From Treponema sp. (lineage in GTDB: Bacteria > Spirochaetota > Spirochaetia > Treponematales > Treponemataceae), in contig JAFZKN010000007.1 of NCBI GenBank assembly GCA_017553635.1, forward strand, positions 1-64,000: a stretch of DNA of 64,000 bases, written 5' to 3'. Below are positions 44,347-52,409 of the stretch, one piece after another. The notes under the pieces are model-generated. The model ran no database searches. It was given only the letters and a program-made list of their open reading frames with translations, and was not told the DNA's origin. Numbering within the stretch: the first letter of the stretch is position 1; every line of letters begins with the position of its first letter. The position numbers were made by a program, and so were the translations under genes.

Positions 44347-44796
44347 TTGAATTTGACAAAAGGCTTTTTTAGAATTCAGCATACAGCTTTATGCATTCTT
44401 TTTATGACCGGATGCGTGTCGTTTGCTGAAAAATATTTAGTTTATTCCATTAAAGAGTCACGCATTTCAGGAAACGATGTAAGTTTCTGTCTTAAAAATA
44501 CCGGGACAAGGGCGATAAGTTCATTTACGGTTTATGCAGAACTTAAACTGGAATCTGAGGGGGAAGAAGCAGATTTTGTTTACATGGAAAAAAGCTTTAA
44601 TGAAAACCTTGCGGAAAATGAAGAAAATGTTTTTTCATTCAATCCAAAAGAGTTTATGGACGGAGTTTTTAACGATGACGGAGATGAAGTCGATGATTAT
44701 GAAAATTCAATAAGCATAATGAGGCTTTTTGTAAAAGAAATCGTTTTTGAGGACGGAAGTATCTGGTCCGATGAATACGGCACATGGAGTTTTTAG
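44347..44796 (+). CDS. Putative lipoprotein, 149 aa
   Basis: TTG 44347 is chosen because GAGGAG (44334-44339) fits it; the in-frame ATG at 44332 has no binding site and overlaps this element. The signal ends 'ILFMTGC', a good lipobox. The mature part contains 'VSFCLKNTGTRAISSFTVYA' and an acidic middle, and ends 'IWSDEYGTWSF'. This looks like an immunoglobulin-like beta-sandwich (FxxxNxG-type), found in secreted treponeme proteins. Function is unknown. Confidence 0.65.
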   Translation: MNLTKGFFRIQHTALCILFMTGCVSFAEKYLVYSIKESRISGNDVSFCLKNTGTRAISSFTVYAELKLESEGEEADFVYMEKSFNENLAENEENVFSFNPKEFMDGVFNDDGDEVDDYENSISIMRLFVKEIVFEDGSIWSDEYGTWSF

Positions 44797-44850
44797 TCCG
44801 AAACAGTTAAAAAGTCCCTGCCCGCCATAGACATACCGGTTTTTGAGTTC

Positions 44851-44879
44851 TTGTTTATGAAGTGATTTTATGCTATGAT
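44851..44879 (+). promoter_or_regulatory. Promoter abutting the 44886 start
   Basis: TTGTTT (44851-44856), 17 bases, TATGAT (44874-44879). The -10 ends six bases before ATG 44886, so the message is probably leaderless. Confidence 0.6.
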
Positions 44880-44885
44880 TTTTCC

Positions 44886-45527
44886 ATGACTATATTTTTA
44901 TTGACTTTATTGCCGTTATCAGTATTAATTTTTTATTTCCAGAAAGAAAAGGAAAACAGGGCACATCTTATCCTTGTTATCTTTTCAGGATTTTTCTCTG
45001 CTACACTCTATGTAGGATACAAGATTTTATTTTCGTCTTCATATTATGTTCCTGCATTAAACTTTTTCAAAAACTTTCTGTTTTTTGCAGTAACTCAGGC
45101 AATTATTCCTGTGGCAGTAGTTTATGGTCTGTTTTACTTCTTTACAAAAAAAGATTCACTTTTTGCCCGCCTTTCGCACTTTTTTCCGGTGCTGGCTTCG
45201 TTCTATTCAGTTTATCTTCCATACTTGATTCTTGAAACAGATAAGCCGTATCCACCGTTCTACCTTTTTATCAAGCCTCTTCTTTTCCTTTCTATGTTCA
45301 TTTTTGTTCATATCTGGTTAAACAAAGCTTATGTAACAAAACTTCAGACTACAAAAGCAAAGAATTTCTGTAATTTTGCTGCACTTTTTTTAAATCTGGT
45401 TTTCCCGGCTATAATAGAGTCTCTCTGGATCAGCGGAGTCAGTATTTTCCTGTGGGGAATCCTTACTCTGGCTTATTTCGGTGTAATCGGTCTATTGATT
45501 TTCCCGAAAACCACACTCGCAGACTGA
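44886..45527 (+). CDS. Hypothetical multi-pass membrane protein, 213 aa
   Basis: ATG 44886 is used instead of the GTG at 44862, since the promoter covers the GTG. The protein has about seven hydrophobic helices ('MTIFLLTLLPLSVLIFYF', 'AHLILVIFSGFFSATLYVG', 'PLLFLSMFIFVHIWL', 'GVSIFLWGILTLAYFGVIGL') with short loops and no recognised motif. No ribosome binding site is present. It lies alone between two plus-strand genes. Confidence 0.65.
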   Translation: MTIFLLTLLPLSVLIFYFQKEKENRAHLILVIFSGFFSATLYVGYKILFSSSYYVPALNFFKNFLFFAVTQAIIPVAVVYGLFYFFTKKDSLFARLSHFFPVLASFYSVYLPYLILETDKPYPPFYLFIKPLLFLSMFIFVHIWLNKAYVTKLQTTKAKNFCNFAALFLNLVFPAIIESLWISGVSIFLWGILTLAYFGVIGLLIFPKTTLAD

Positions 45528-45637
45528 ACGCCTAAAGAGCGCTGATGCTTGAAATACAGCCCTAAATTCATTAGTATATAGTTCAATTTATCACTAAATT
45601 AAGCTAATCTATTATCATCTATTATCGAGGTCAAAAA

Positions 45638-47137
45638 ATGGCTACACCTTTAGAAAACTATCTTAATTCATGCAACGGAAAACCAAACACGGCGATGACA
45701 GCTTATGTTGCTAATCTTGAACAGGTTGCAAAAGTAGGTCCGGATATCGCTGTAAGCATCGTAAATGAGCTTGAAAACCAGAGAAGTCACTTAAAGCTTG
45801 TTGCAAGCGAAAACTACTGTTCTTTAAGCGTACAGTCTGCAATGGGAAACCTTCTTACAGATAAATATGCAGAAGGCTATCCTGAACACCGTTACTACGG
45901 CGGCTGTGTAAACGTTGACGCAGTAGAAAAAACTGCAGCTGCAGAAGCTATGAAGCTTTTTGGTGCTGACTATGCTTATGTTCAGCCACACTCTGGAGCA
46001 GATACAAACCTTGTTGCTTATTGGGCAATTCTTTCTGCAAAAGTAGAAACACCAACTCTCGAAGAACTCGGTGTTAAATCCCTTAACGATCTTACAGCAG
46101 AACAGTTTGACATGCTTAGAAAACGTTTTGGAAACCAGAAGCTCATGGGCCTCGACTACTCATGCGGCGGTCACCTTACACACGGTTACAAAATGAATGT
46201 TTCTGCAAGAATGTTTGAAAGTCATCCTTATGGTGTAGATAAAGAAACAGGCCTTCTTGATTATGATGCAATCGAAAAACAGGCAATGGAAGTTAAACCT
46301 TTAATTCTTTTAACAGGTTTCTCTGCTTATCCAAGAAAAATCAACTTTAAAAGATTCCGTGAAATTGCAGACAAATGCGGAGCTGTATTAATGGTAGATA
46401 TGGCACACTTTGCAGGTCTTGTAGCCGGAAAAGTTTTTGAAGGTGACTTTGATCCTGTAAAATGGGCAGATATCGTAACAACAACAACACATAAAACACT
46501 TCGCGGTCCACGCGGTGCCATGATTCTCTGCAAAAAAGAATTTGAAGAATACGTAAACAAAGGATGCCCGATGGTTCTTGGCGGACCACTTCCTCATGTA
46601 ATGGCTGCAAAAGCAATTGCATTTAAAGAAGCAAATACAAAAGAATATCAGGCATGGGCACACCAGGTTGTTAAAAATGCACAGGCTCTCGCAGAAGGAT
46701 GCAAATCATACGGCATGCCTCTCCAGACTGGCGGAACAGACAACCACCTTATGCTCTGCGATGTAACAGTTTACGGTCTTACAGGAAAACAGGCAGAAGC
46801 TGCATTGTTCCAGTGCGGTGTAACTGCAAATGCAAACGCACTTCCTTATGACAAAAACGGTGCATGGTGGACATCAGGAATAAGAATCGGAACTCCAGCC
46901 CTTACAACTCTCGGAATGAACGAAGAAGACATGAAGGAAGTTGCTTCGATCATCGACTTTGTTCTTCGCGGAACAAAACCTGGAATTGCAAAAGATGGCA
47001 AACCTGCAAAAGGAAAAATTGAACTTGATCCTAAAGTTCAAAAAGAAGCAAGAGAAAGAGTTAATAAGCTTTTAAACAGCCATGTTCTTTATCCGGAACT
47101 CGATCTTGATTTCCTTAAAAAAGAATTTGTAAAATAA
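45638..47137 (+). CDS. glyA: Serine hydroxymethyltransferase GlyA (long form)
   Basis: The 499-residue protein has the PLP-enzyme motifs 'ENQRSHLKLVASENYCSLSV', 'YAEGYPEHRYYGGC', the PLP-Lys in 'TTTTHKTLRGPRGAMI', and 'GGTDNHLMLCDV'. It interconverts serine and glycine with tetrahydrofolate. It is about 80 residues longer than E. coli GlyA, with an insert around residues 125-180, as in other treponemes. It joins the serine route encoded by serC-serA at 56-59 kb. 'cgaggtcaaaaa' precedes ATG 45638. Confidence 0.96.
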   Translation: MATPLENYLNSCNGKPNTAMTAYVANLEQVAKVGPDIAVSIVNELENQRSHLKLVASENYCSLSVQSAMGNLLTDKYAEGYPEHRYYGGCVNVDAVEKTAAAEAMKLFGADYAYVQPHSGADTNLVAYWAILSAKVETPTLEELGVKSLNDLTAEQFDMLRKRFGNQKLMGLDYSCGGHLTHGYKMNVSARMFESHPYGVDKETGLLDYDAIEKQAMEVKPLILLTGFSAYPRKINFKRFREIADKCGAVLMVDMAHFAGLVAGKVFEGDFDPVKWADIVTTTTHKTLRGPRGAMILCKKEFEEYVNKGCPMVLGGPLPHVMAAKAIAFKEANTKEYQAWAHQVVKNAQALAEGCKSYGMPLQTGGTDNHLMLCDVTVYGLTGKQAEAALFQCGVTANANALPYDKNGAWWTSGIRIGTPALTTLGMNEEDMKEVASIIDFVLRGTKPGIAKDGKPAKGKIELDPKVQKEARERVNKLLNSHVLYPELDLDFLKKEFVK

Positions 47138-47160
47138 GTCATAAGACTTTAAAATAAAAA

Positions 47161-47190
47161 ACTGTCCGTAAACGCGGACAGTTTTTTTTT
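47161..47190. terminator. Bidirectional terminator between glyA and araC-type gene
   Basis: ACTGTCCG (47161-47168) pairs with CGGACAGT (47175-47182), followed by nine T on the plus strand. An A-run before the hairpin gives a T-run on the minus strand, so both converging genes end here. Confidence 0.9.
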
Positions 47191-47194
47191 GCTT

Positions 47195-48043
47195 TTATCC
47201 AGTTACAGCAACTTTTTTTTCGTTCCTTATCATCTCCGGAGTTTTTCCGAATGTTTTTTTAAACTCACGTATAAAAACCTTATAATTTGTAATTCCGCTT
47301 TCTTCAAGAATTACAGAAATCTTTTTGTCTGTAGTCTGAAGCGCCTGATAAAATGCGGATATTCTGAGCGACATAAGATAATCGTTAAAAGTCATGTCCG
47401 TATATTTTTTAAAGATTCTGCAAAGATGTTCCGGAGTTACGTTGATTATATCTGCTGCATCAGAAAGAGAAATTTTTGAACGGAAGTTTTTTTCTACATA
47501 AGACATTACAGGTGATATTCTGTTTATGCCGGAATTTGCAAAAACTCCAGTTGTTTTAGTCTGTTCAACCTGATAAGAAGAAAGAAGGACAAAAAGAAAA
47601 TCATAGAGAAGCGAAATAAATTTTACACGGCTTTCTTCTTTTTTATCATCAACGCACGAAAGCATTTTATTTAAAGATGCAACAAGCTGCCGTGTTTCTG
47701 CAGTGTCAGGCTTTTCCTTTAACCGCACGCTTTCGACATCCTCATAGATTCCTTCAAACGCACTAAGCGGAACCTGAAACAGAATGTAATTTGCATGACC
47801 GCAGAGCTTTGACGAATGAATCATTTCTGAATTAACGATAATCATGTCGCCGTCTGTCAGAGTGTATTTTCTCTGTTCAACTTTAAAATCGATTTCACCG
47901 TCAATCAGATAAAGAATTTCTATGTGATTGTGCCAGTGAAAAGGTGAATAAAAATTAACGTCGTCTACAGTTTCAAATCTAATTGAAAACTGAAGGTTAA
48001 ACTGCCTCTTGTGCAGTATGTTTTCATGTTTGTATGCTTCCAT
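47195..48043 (-). CDS. AraC-family transcription regulator with cupin sensor
   Basis: I use ATG 48043, giving 282 residues. An open frame continues upstream but runs into the divergent promoter and gene. The N-terminal part is a cupin-like domain ('PFHWHNHIEILYLIDGEIDF', 'LTDGDMIIVNSEMIHSS'). The C-terminal part has two helix-turn-helix motifs ('KISLSDAADIINVTPEHLCR', then 'VILEESGITNYKVFIREFKK' and 'TFGKTPEMIR'). It is divergent from the FGE-fold lipoprotein at 48213 and probably controls it. No ribosome binding site is clear. Confidence 0.88.
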   Translation of the reverse strand: MEAYKHENILHKRQFNLQFSIRFETVDDVNFYSPFHWHNHIEILYLIDGEIDFKVEQRKYTLTDGDMIIVNSEMIHSSKLCGHANYILFQVPLSAFEGIYEDVESVRLKEKPDTAETRQLVASLNKMLSCVDDKKEESRVKFISLLYDFLFVLLSSYQVEQTKTTGVFANSGINRISPVMSYVEKNFRSKISLSDAADIINVTPEHLCRIFKKYTDMTFNDYLMSLRISAFYQALQTTDKKISVILEESGITNYKVFIREFKKTFGKTPEMIRNEKKVAVTG

Positions 48044-48084
48044 AATCAATATACTAATATATATTCTTGATTTTTGCCACCTTT

Positions 48085-48125
48085 TTTTGATTAAAATATC
48101 AATTTTGACATAATCGCAATCAAAA
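48085..48125. promoter_or_regulatory. Inverted repeat in the araC/FGE-fold intergenic region
   Basis: TTTTGATT (48085-48092) and AATCAAAA (48118-48125) are perfect inverted arms 25 bases apart. TTGATT recurs singly at about 48067. The two divergent genes start on either side, so this may be the operator of the AraC-type regulator. The arms are AT-rich, so chance is possible. Confidence 0.35.
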
Positions 48126-48212
48126 TTATCCGTTGTTATTTCCCCTATCTGTGATAAATTAAGCTCATAAGGAGCTGCACCTGATGCAGCATAAAAAAAA
48201 GCGGAGGCACTT

Positions 48213-48974
48213 ATGAAAAGCTTAAAAAACGCAATTGTAATGTTTGTTCTGGCAGGATTTTCATTCATCCTGTTTTCATGTGGTGACAAGGGTCCAAAAA
48301 TCGATCTTGGAAACAAAGTAACTATCGGCGTAGTAGAAATCCCTGATAACAGTTTCTGCATCACAAAGACAGAAATCACACAGAAATTTTATCAGGCTGT
48401 AACAGGAGCAAATCCTTCCAATACTCAGGGCGATAACTACCCTGTTGAATCTGTAAGCTATTATGATGCTGTTGTGTTCTGCAACAGATTGAGCATTCTT
48501 CTTGAGAAAAAACCATGCTATACAGTAGATTCAAGTTCAAATCCTGATGACTGGGGCTATGTTCCACACGAAGGAAAAAGCATCGAAGGCGACATCATAC
48601 TTGATATGAGCGCAGACGGATTCAGACTTCCAACAATGGAAGAATGGGATGTTGCATTCCAGGGTGGCGAAAAGCACATGTTCTCTGGAAGTGATGACCT
48701 TGATTCTGTTGCATGGACAGACTGTAACAGCGGCGGAGTTCTTCACGAAGTTGCTAAGTTACTTCCAAACGGATACGGAATCTATGACATGTCTGGAAAC
48801 GTTTTCGAATGGGTTTGGAATGAACGTGAAGACAAAAGCAGATATTATCGTGGTGGAAGCTACTTTGATGCTGCAAGAGCCGGGAAAAGCACAAACAAAG
48901 AATTAAATTATGCCTCTGGACGGTTTAAGACTGTAGGCTTTAGAATTACATGGAACAAACCGATCTCTATGTAA
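48213..48974 (+). CDS. FGE-fold (SUMF1-like) lipoprotein 2
   Basis: The 253-residue protein has a lipoprotein signal ending 'FILFSCGDKG' and the FGE fold: 'SFCITKTEITQKFYQAVTG', 'PVESVSYYDAVVFCNRLSIL', 'FRLPTMEEWDVAFQGGE', 'IYDMSGNVFEWVWNE', 'YYRGGSYFDAARAG' and 'TVGFRITW'. The paired catalytic Cys of formylglycine-generating enzymes are missing. It is related to the 43141 protein but shorter. The ribosome binding site is 'gcggaggcactt'. Confidence 0.88.
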   Translation: MKSLKNAIVMFVLAGFSFILFSCGDKGPKIDLGNKVTIGVVEIPDNSFCITKTEITQKFYQAVTGANPSNTQGDNYPVESVSYYDAVVFCNRLSILLEKKPCYTVDSSSNPDDWGYVPHEGKSIEGDIILDMSADGFRLPTMEEWDVAFQGGEKHMFSGSDDLDSVAWTDCNSGGVLHEVAKLLPNGYGIYDMSGNVFEWVWNEREDKSRYYRGGSYFDAARAGKSTNKELNYASGRFKTVGFRITWNKPISM

Positions 48975-49029
48975 TTAATGGAATCTAAAAATCATGCAGA
49001 TTTTACTGTCCTAGAGACATATTTTATTA

Positions 49030-49072
49030 TCCCTGCAGGAAATCCCCAATTTACTCTGCAGGGATTTTTTTT
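49030..49072 (+). terminator. Terminator after FGE-fold lipoprotein gene
   Basis: TCCCTGCAG (49030-49038) pairs with CTGCAGGGA (49056-49064), followed by an eight-T run. Confidence 0.85.
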
Positions 49073-49122
49073 CGTGGAATTAAATTCAATAAGCATTTAT
49101 CATTATACATAAAGGAGCTTCT

Positions 49123-49830
49123 ATGAATAAAAAACTTTTTAATATTTTATCTGTTCTTTTTTTTATGAGTTTATCAGTTATTACTTCAGGCTGTACTAAA
49201 AACAACAGAAAAAACTTTACACTTTCATTCGAAGGAGTTGCAAGCGTTAAAATAAAATCAAAGGCAGGAACGGTAGTTTATGTTGATCCGGGTTCTGCAT
49301 ATGGCGATTTTTCTGAAAAGGCGGACATAGTTCTTGTAACTCACTCCCACGAAGAACATCTTCCAAGAAAAGATTTGCAGAGAAAAAAGACGTGCATTGA
49401 AATTACAAACAGAGAAGCTCTAGTTGATGATGAATACAAAACCTTTACAATAAACGACATTACTATCGAAGCCGTTCCTGTAGGAGGAAAATATCACCCT
49501 ACAGGTTTTGGAGTCGGATATCTTATTTCTTTTGACGGAATTACTGTTTATATAAGCGGCGACATTTCTTTTATTACAGATTTAAGTTATTTATCATGCA
49601 GAAAAATTGATTATGCGTTTTATCCTATAGACGGGCTTTATACTATGACACCTAAAAAAGCTGCAGAGGTTGCAGATGCAGTCGGTGCAAAAGTAAACAT
49701 TCCCTTTCATCAGTATAATGATGCAAGTTTAAACCAGCACAAGGAAGATTTTTTTACACCGGCAAATACTAAACTTGTTCTAGAAAGCGGTCAGACTGTC
49801 AATCTTAAAACTGGAAAGGTTTTTAAATAA
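49123..49830 (+). CDS. MBL-fold (UlaG-like) hydrolase lipoprotein
   Basis: The 235-residue protein has a lipoprotein signal with 'VITSGC', then an MBL-fold domain: 'VYVDPGSAYGDFSEKADIV', 'LVTHSHEEHLPRKD' (metal site, but HxHxDH reads HSHEEH, so Asp is replaced by Glu), 'GYLISFDGITVYISGDISF' and 'IPFHQYNDASL'. Related proteins act as lactonases or phosphodiesterases. Substrate unknown. AAAGGAG precedes ATG 49123. Its stop codon touches that of the convergent yigZ-type gene. Confidence 0.85.
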   Translation: MNKKLFNILSVLFFMSLSVITSGCTKNNRKNFTLSFEGVASVKIKSKAGTVVYVDPGSAYGDFSEKADIVLVTHSHEEHLPRKDLQRKKTCIEITNREALVDDEYKTFTINDITIEAVPVGGKYHPTGFGVGYLISFDGITVYISGDISFITDLSYLSCRKIDYAFYPIDGLYTMTPKKAAEVADAVGAKVNIPFHQYNDASLNQHKEDFFTPANTKLVLESGQTVNLKTGKVFK

Positions 49831-50427
49831 TTAAAGCACGATCTGTCCCGAAGAAAGATTTTTAATCCTTGCAGAAAAATCTTCATACTGTTCTGCAAGG
49901 ATTTTTCCTTTTAAAGTAACTGTGTCAGAAAAATTTTCTTCGAGATCATAAAGCTTATAATCTTTTATCTGGCGTTTTATAATTTCGTAAAGCTGGTAAG
50001 AAGCACTGAATGTAAAATCTTTTTTTTCTAAAAGCTCTTCGACTGCATTTTCCTGCACTGCCTTTTCGACTGCAGATTTTGCACAGTCACCGTACGCTTT
50101 AACAAGCCCGCCGGTTCCCAACAGAGTTCCGCCAAAATACCTGGTTACAGTAAGAAGTACATTTGTAATGCCGCTTCCCTTAAGGACATCAAGCATGGGG
50201 CGTCCTGCAGTTCCGCCAGGTTCTCCGTCATCACTCATTCCGAGAACCTCTCCTGCTTTTCCGATTACAAAAGCGTGGCAGACATGGGATGCATCCTGGT
50301 ATTTATCTTTCTGCTGCTTTAAAATACTTCTTGCAGAGCCTTGAGAATCACAGATAAAAAGTTCGTTTATAAAGCGAGAATTTTTAACTGTGAGTTCTGT
50401 GACAATCTGTTTTGTAAGAACATTCAT
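49831..50427 (-). CDS. YigZ/IMPACT-family protein
   Basis: The 198-residue protein has the YigZ pattern: 'NSRFINELFI', 'DASHVCHAFVIG', 'SDDGEPGGTAGRPMLDVLKG', 'VTRYFGGTLLGTGGLVKAYG'. The family is related to IMPACT regulators and binds nucleic acid or ribosome-linked factors; the molecular role in bacteria is not fixed. The C-terminal half is a second small domain. It follows parC by 47 bases on the same strand. Confidence 0.9.
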   Translation of the reverse strand: MNVLTKQIVTELTVKNSRFINELFICDSQGSARSILKQQKDKYQDASHVCHAFVIGKAGEVLGMSDDGEPGGTAGRPMLDVLKGSGITNVLLTVTRYFGGTLLGTGGLVKAYGDCAKSAVEKAVQENAVEELLEKKDFTFSASYQLYEIIKRQIKDYKLYDLEENFSDTVTLKGKILAEQYEDFSARIKNLSSGQIVL

Positions 50428-50474
50428 ATCAAAAAGCCTGCATTAAAAGCCCGAAAATTAAGCTTATAAAACAA

Positions 50475-52400
50475 TTAGGAAAGTTCTTTCTGTGAACCTT
50501 CAACAGTTACTTTATCAACTGCCTTGTTTGTTAAGCGCACACCCTGAGCTTTAAGTCCCTTTTCCTGATAGTCATTTGTCTTAAAGATTTCTTCAAGCTT
50601 TGTAACACGCGGCTTTTTAATATAATGAAGCGTAAACTTAAAGTTCTTTCTTGTATCGATATGAAGGACTTCCATTCCGTTTGGAGCAAACATATAGTCT
50701 CTGTTCATAATCCAGCTTGCAACACGGCAGCGCTTGATGTATGCGTACTGTGTTTTTGGATCGCGGTAAATGATTGTAAAGAGTGTATCGTTTATGATGT
50801 CTTTATCTGCGTAATTACAGTACCACATTCCGCTGTCAACAAAGAGCTTCTGCGGAACATCGCATACTGTGTAAATACCGCTTTTTCTTACAAAGAAAAT
50901 TCTGTCGTATGGAGTAACCTTTAATACTTCTGTTCCGCCAGAAATACCAGTTCCAAGATAGCCTTTGTCGTCGTAGCGAAGCGGTGTCTCTCGTTTTACA
51001 ATCTTCTTTACTTCTACAGCAGAGAATTTTGCAATCTGTGTACGGCGTACAAGTGCTTCAGGCTTAAACTTATCAATCATGCCGTTAAGGTATTCTACTG
51101 CACATGCTGTAAGGTTCTTTAACTTTTTAGCAATGAGCTTTAAGCGGTCGTTGATTGCAGTTACCTGGTCTTTATTTTTATTGATGTCAAACAAAGAAAT
51201 GCGTCGGATAGGAATTCTTAAGAGAGTTTCTACATCTTCATCTGTAACAGGACGGATGAGCTCTTTTTTAAATGGAACAAATCCGTCTTTAACTGCCTTC
51301 ATTACACCTTCTGCAGTTTTCATTGTTTCGATTTTTTTATAGATTCTCTCTTCAATAAAGATTCTTTCAAGTGTTCTTGCATGAAGCTCTTCTGTAAGCT
51401 TATTGCGTTCAAACTCGAGTTCGTCTTTAATGATGCCTGTAAGTTTTTTTGCATAATACTTTATGATTTCGGTTGCAGTCATTGCAACAGGCATGTTGTC
51501 TTTAATTACAAGCATTGAACATGCAATTGATTTTTCACAGTCTGTGTAAGCGTATAAAGCTTTTTCTACATCCTTTGCATAAACACCGCGCGGAAGTTTA
51601 ATTTCTATCTGACAGTGATCGGTTGTAAAGTCGTCAATGGCACCGATTTTAATCTTTCCAGCCTTGTATGCATTTTCGATTGAATTAAGAAGGCTGTCAG
51701 AAGTTGTATCTACAGGAAGCTCTGTAATTACAATTTTCTTTTCGTCGCTCATGTCAAACTTTGCACGCGTTACGATTTTTCCGTTTCCATCATTGTAATT
51801 ACTTACATCGATAAGACCGCCTGTCGGTACGTCAGGATAAATTTCGAACTTTTCTCCCTTAAGGCATTTTATCTCTGCTTCGAGAACTTCCTTTAAGTTG
51901 TAAGGGAGAATCTTTGTAGACATACCTACAGCAATTCCTTCTGCCCCGATTACAAGTGCAACAGGAATTTTTGCACGGAATACAACAGGTTCTGTATTTC
52001 TTCCGTCATAACTCGGAACATATTCTGTAATGTCTGGATTGTAAAGAAATTCTTTTGCAACAGGATGAACACGGCATTCAATGTAACGGGGAGCAGATGC
52101 ACTGTCACCGGTAAACATGTTTCCAAAGTTTCCCTGCTTGTCAATAAATATTCCTTTGTTTGCAAGAAGTACGAGGGCTGCCCCGATAGAAGCATCTCCG
52201 TGCGGATGGTACTTCATACATTCACCGACAACTCCCGCTACTTTATGAAAGCGGCCGTCATCGATTTTAAAAAGTGTATGCATGATTCTACGCTGAACCG
52301 GTTTAAGTCCGTCTTCAAGATCCGGGATAGCACGGTCACGGATTACGTAAGAAGCATATTCAATAAAGTTTTTATCAAAAAGATTTTTTACAAAAGCCAT
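50475..52400 (-). CDS. parC: Type IIA topoisomerase subunit A (ParC-type)
   Basis: The 641-residue protein has 'YVIRDRAIPDLEDGLKPVQR', 'KYHPHGDASIGAALVLLANK', the active-site Tyr in 'SASAPRYIECRV', and 'GIAVGMSTKILPYNLKEVLE'. It is shorter than GyrA and ParC of E. coli and lacks most of the C-terminal pinwheel, as in spirochaete ParC. With ParE (nine bases upstream) it should unlink daughter chromosomes. The short C-terminal part contains 'DRIFFVRKSGIYTVCD'. Confidence 0.92.
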   Translation of the reverse strand: MAFVKNLFDKNFIEYASYVIRDRAIPDLEDGLKPVQRRIMHTLFKIDDGRFHKVAGVVGECMKYHPHGDASIGAALVLLANKGIFIDKQGNFGNMFTGDSASAPRYIECRVHPVAKEFLYNPDITEYVPSYDGRNTEPVVFRAKIPVALVIGAEGIAVGMSTKILPYNLKEVLEAEIKCLKGEKFEIYPDVPTGGLIDVSNYNDGNGKIVTRAKFDMSDEKKIVITELPVDTTSDSLLNSIENAYKAGKIKIGAIDDFTTDHCQIEIKLPRGVYAKDVEKALYAYTDCEKSIACSMLVIKDNMPVAMTATEIIKYYAKKLTGIIKDELEFERNKLTEELHARTLERIFIEERIYKKIETMKTAEGVMKAVKDGFVPFKKELIRPVTDEDVETLLRIPIRRISLFDINKNKDQVTAINDRLKLIAKKLKNLTACAVEYLNGMIDKFKPEALVRRTQIAKFSAVEVKKIVKRETPLRYDDKGYLGTGISGGTEVLKVTPYDRIFFVRKSGIYTVCDVPQKLFVDSGMWYCNYADKDIINDTLFTIIYRDPKTQYAYIKRCRVASWIMNRDYMFAPNGMEVLHIDTRKNFKFTLHYIKKPRVTKLEEIFKTNDYQEKGLKAQGVRLTNKAVDKVTVEGSQKELS

Positions 52401-52409
52401 TTACAAACC

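Noticed and set aside
48044..48379. 112-residue N-terminal extension of the AraC-type regulator
   Set aside because: It is antisense to the start of the FGE-fold lipoprotein and its promoter region; the cupin domain starts only after ATG 48043.
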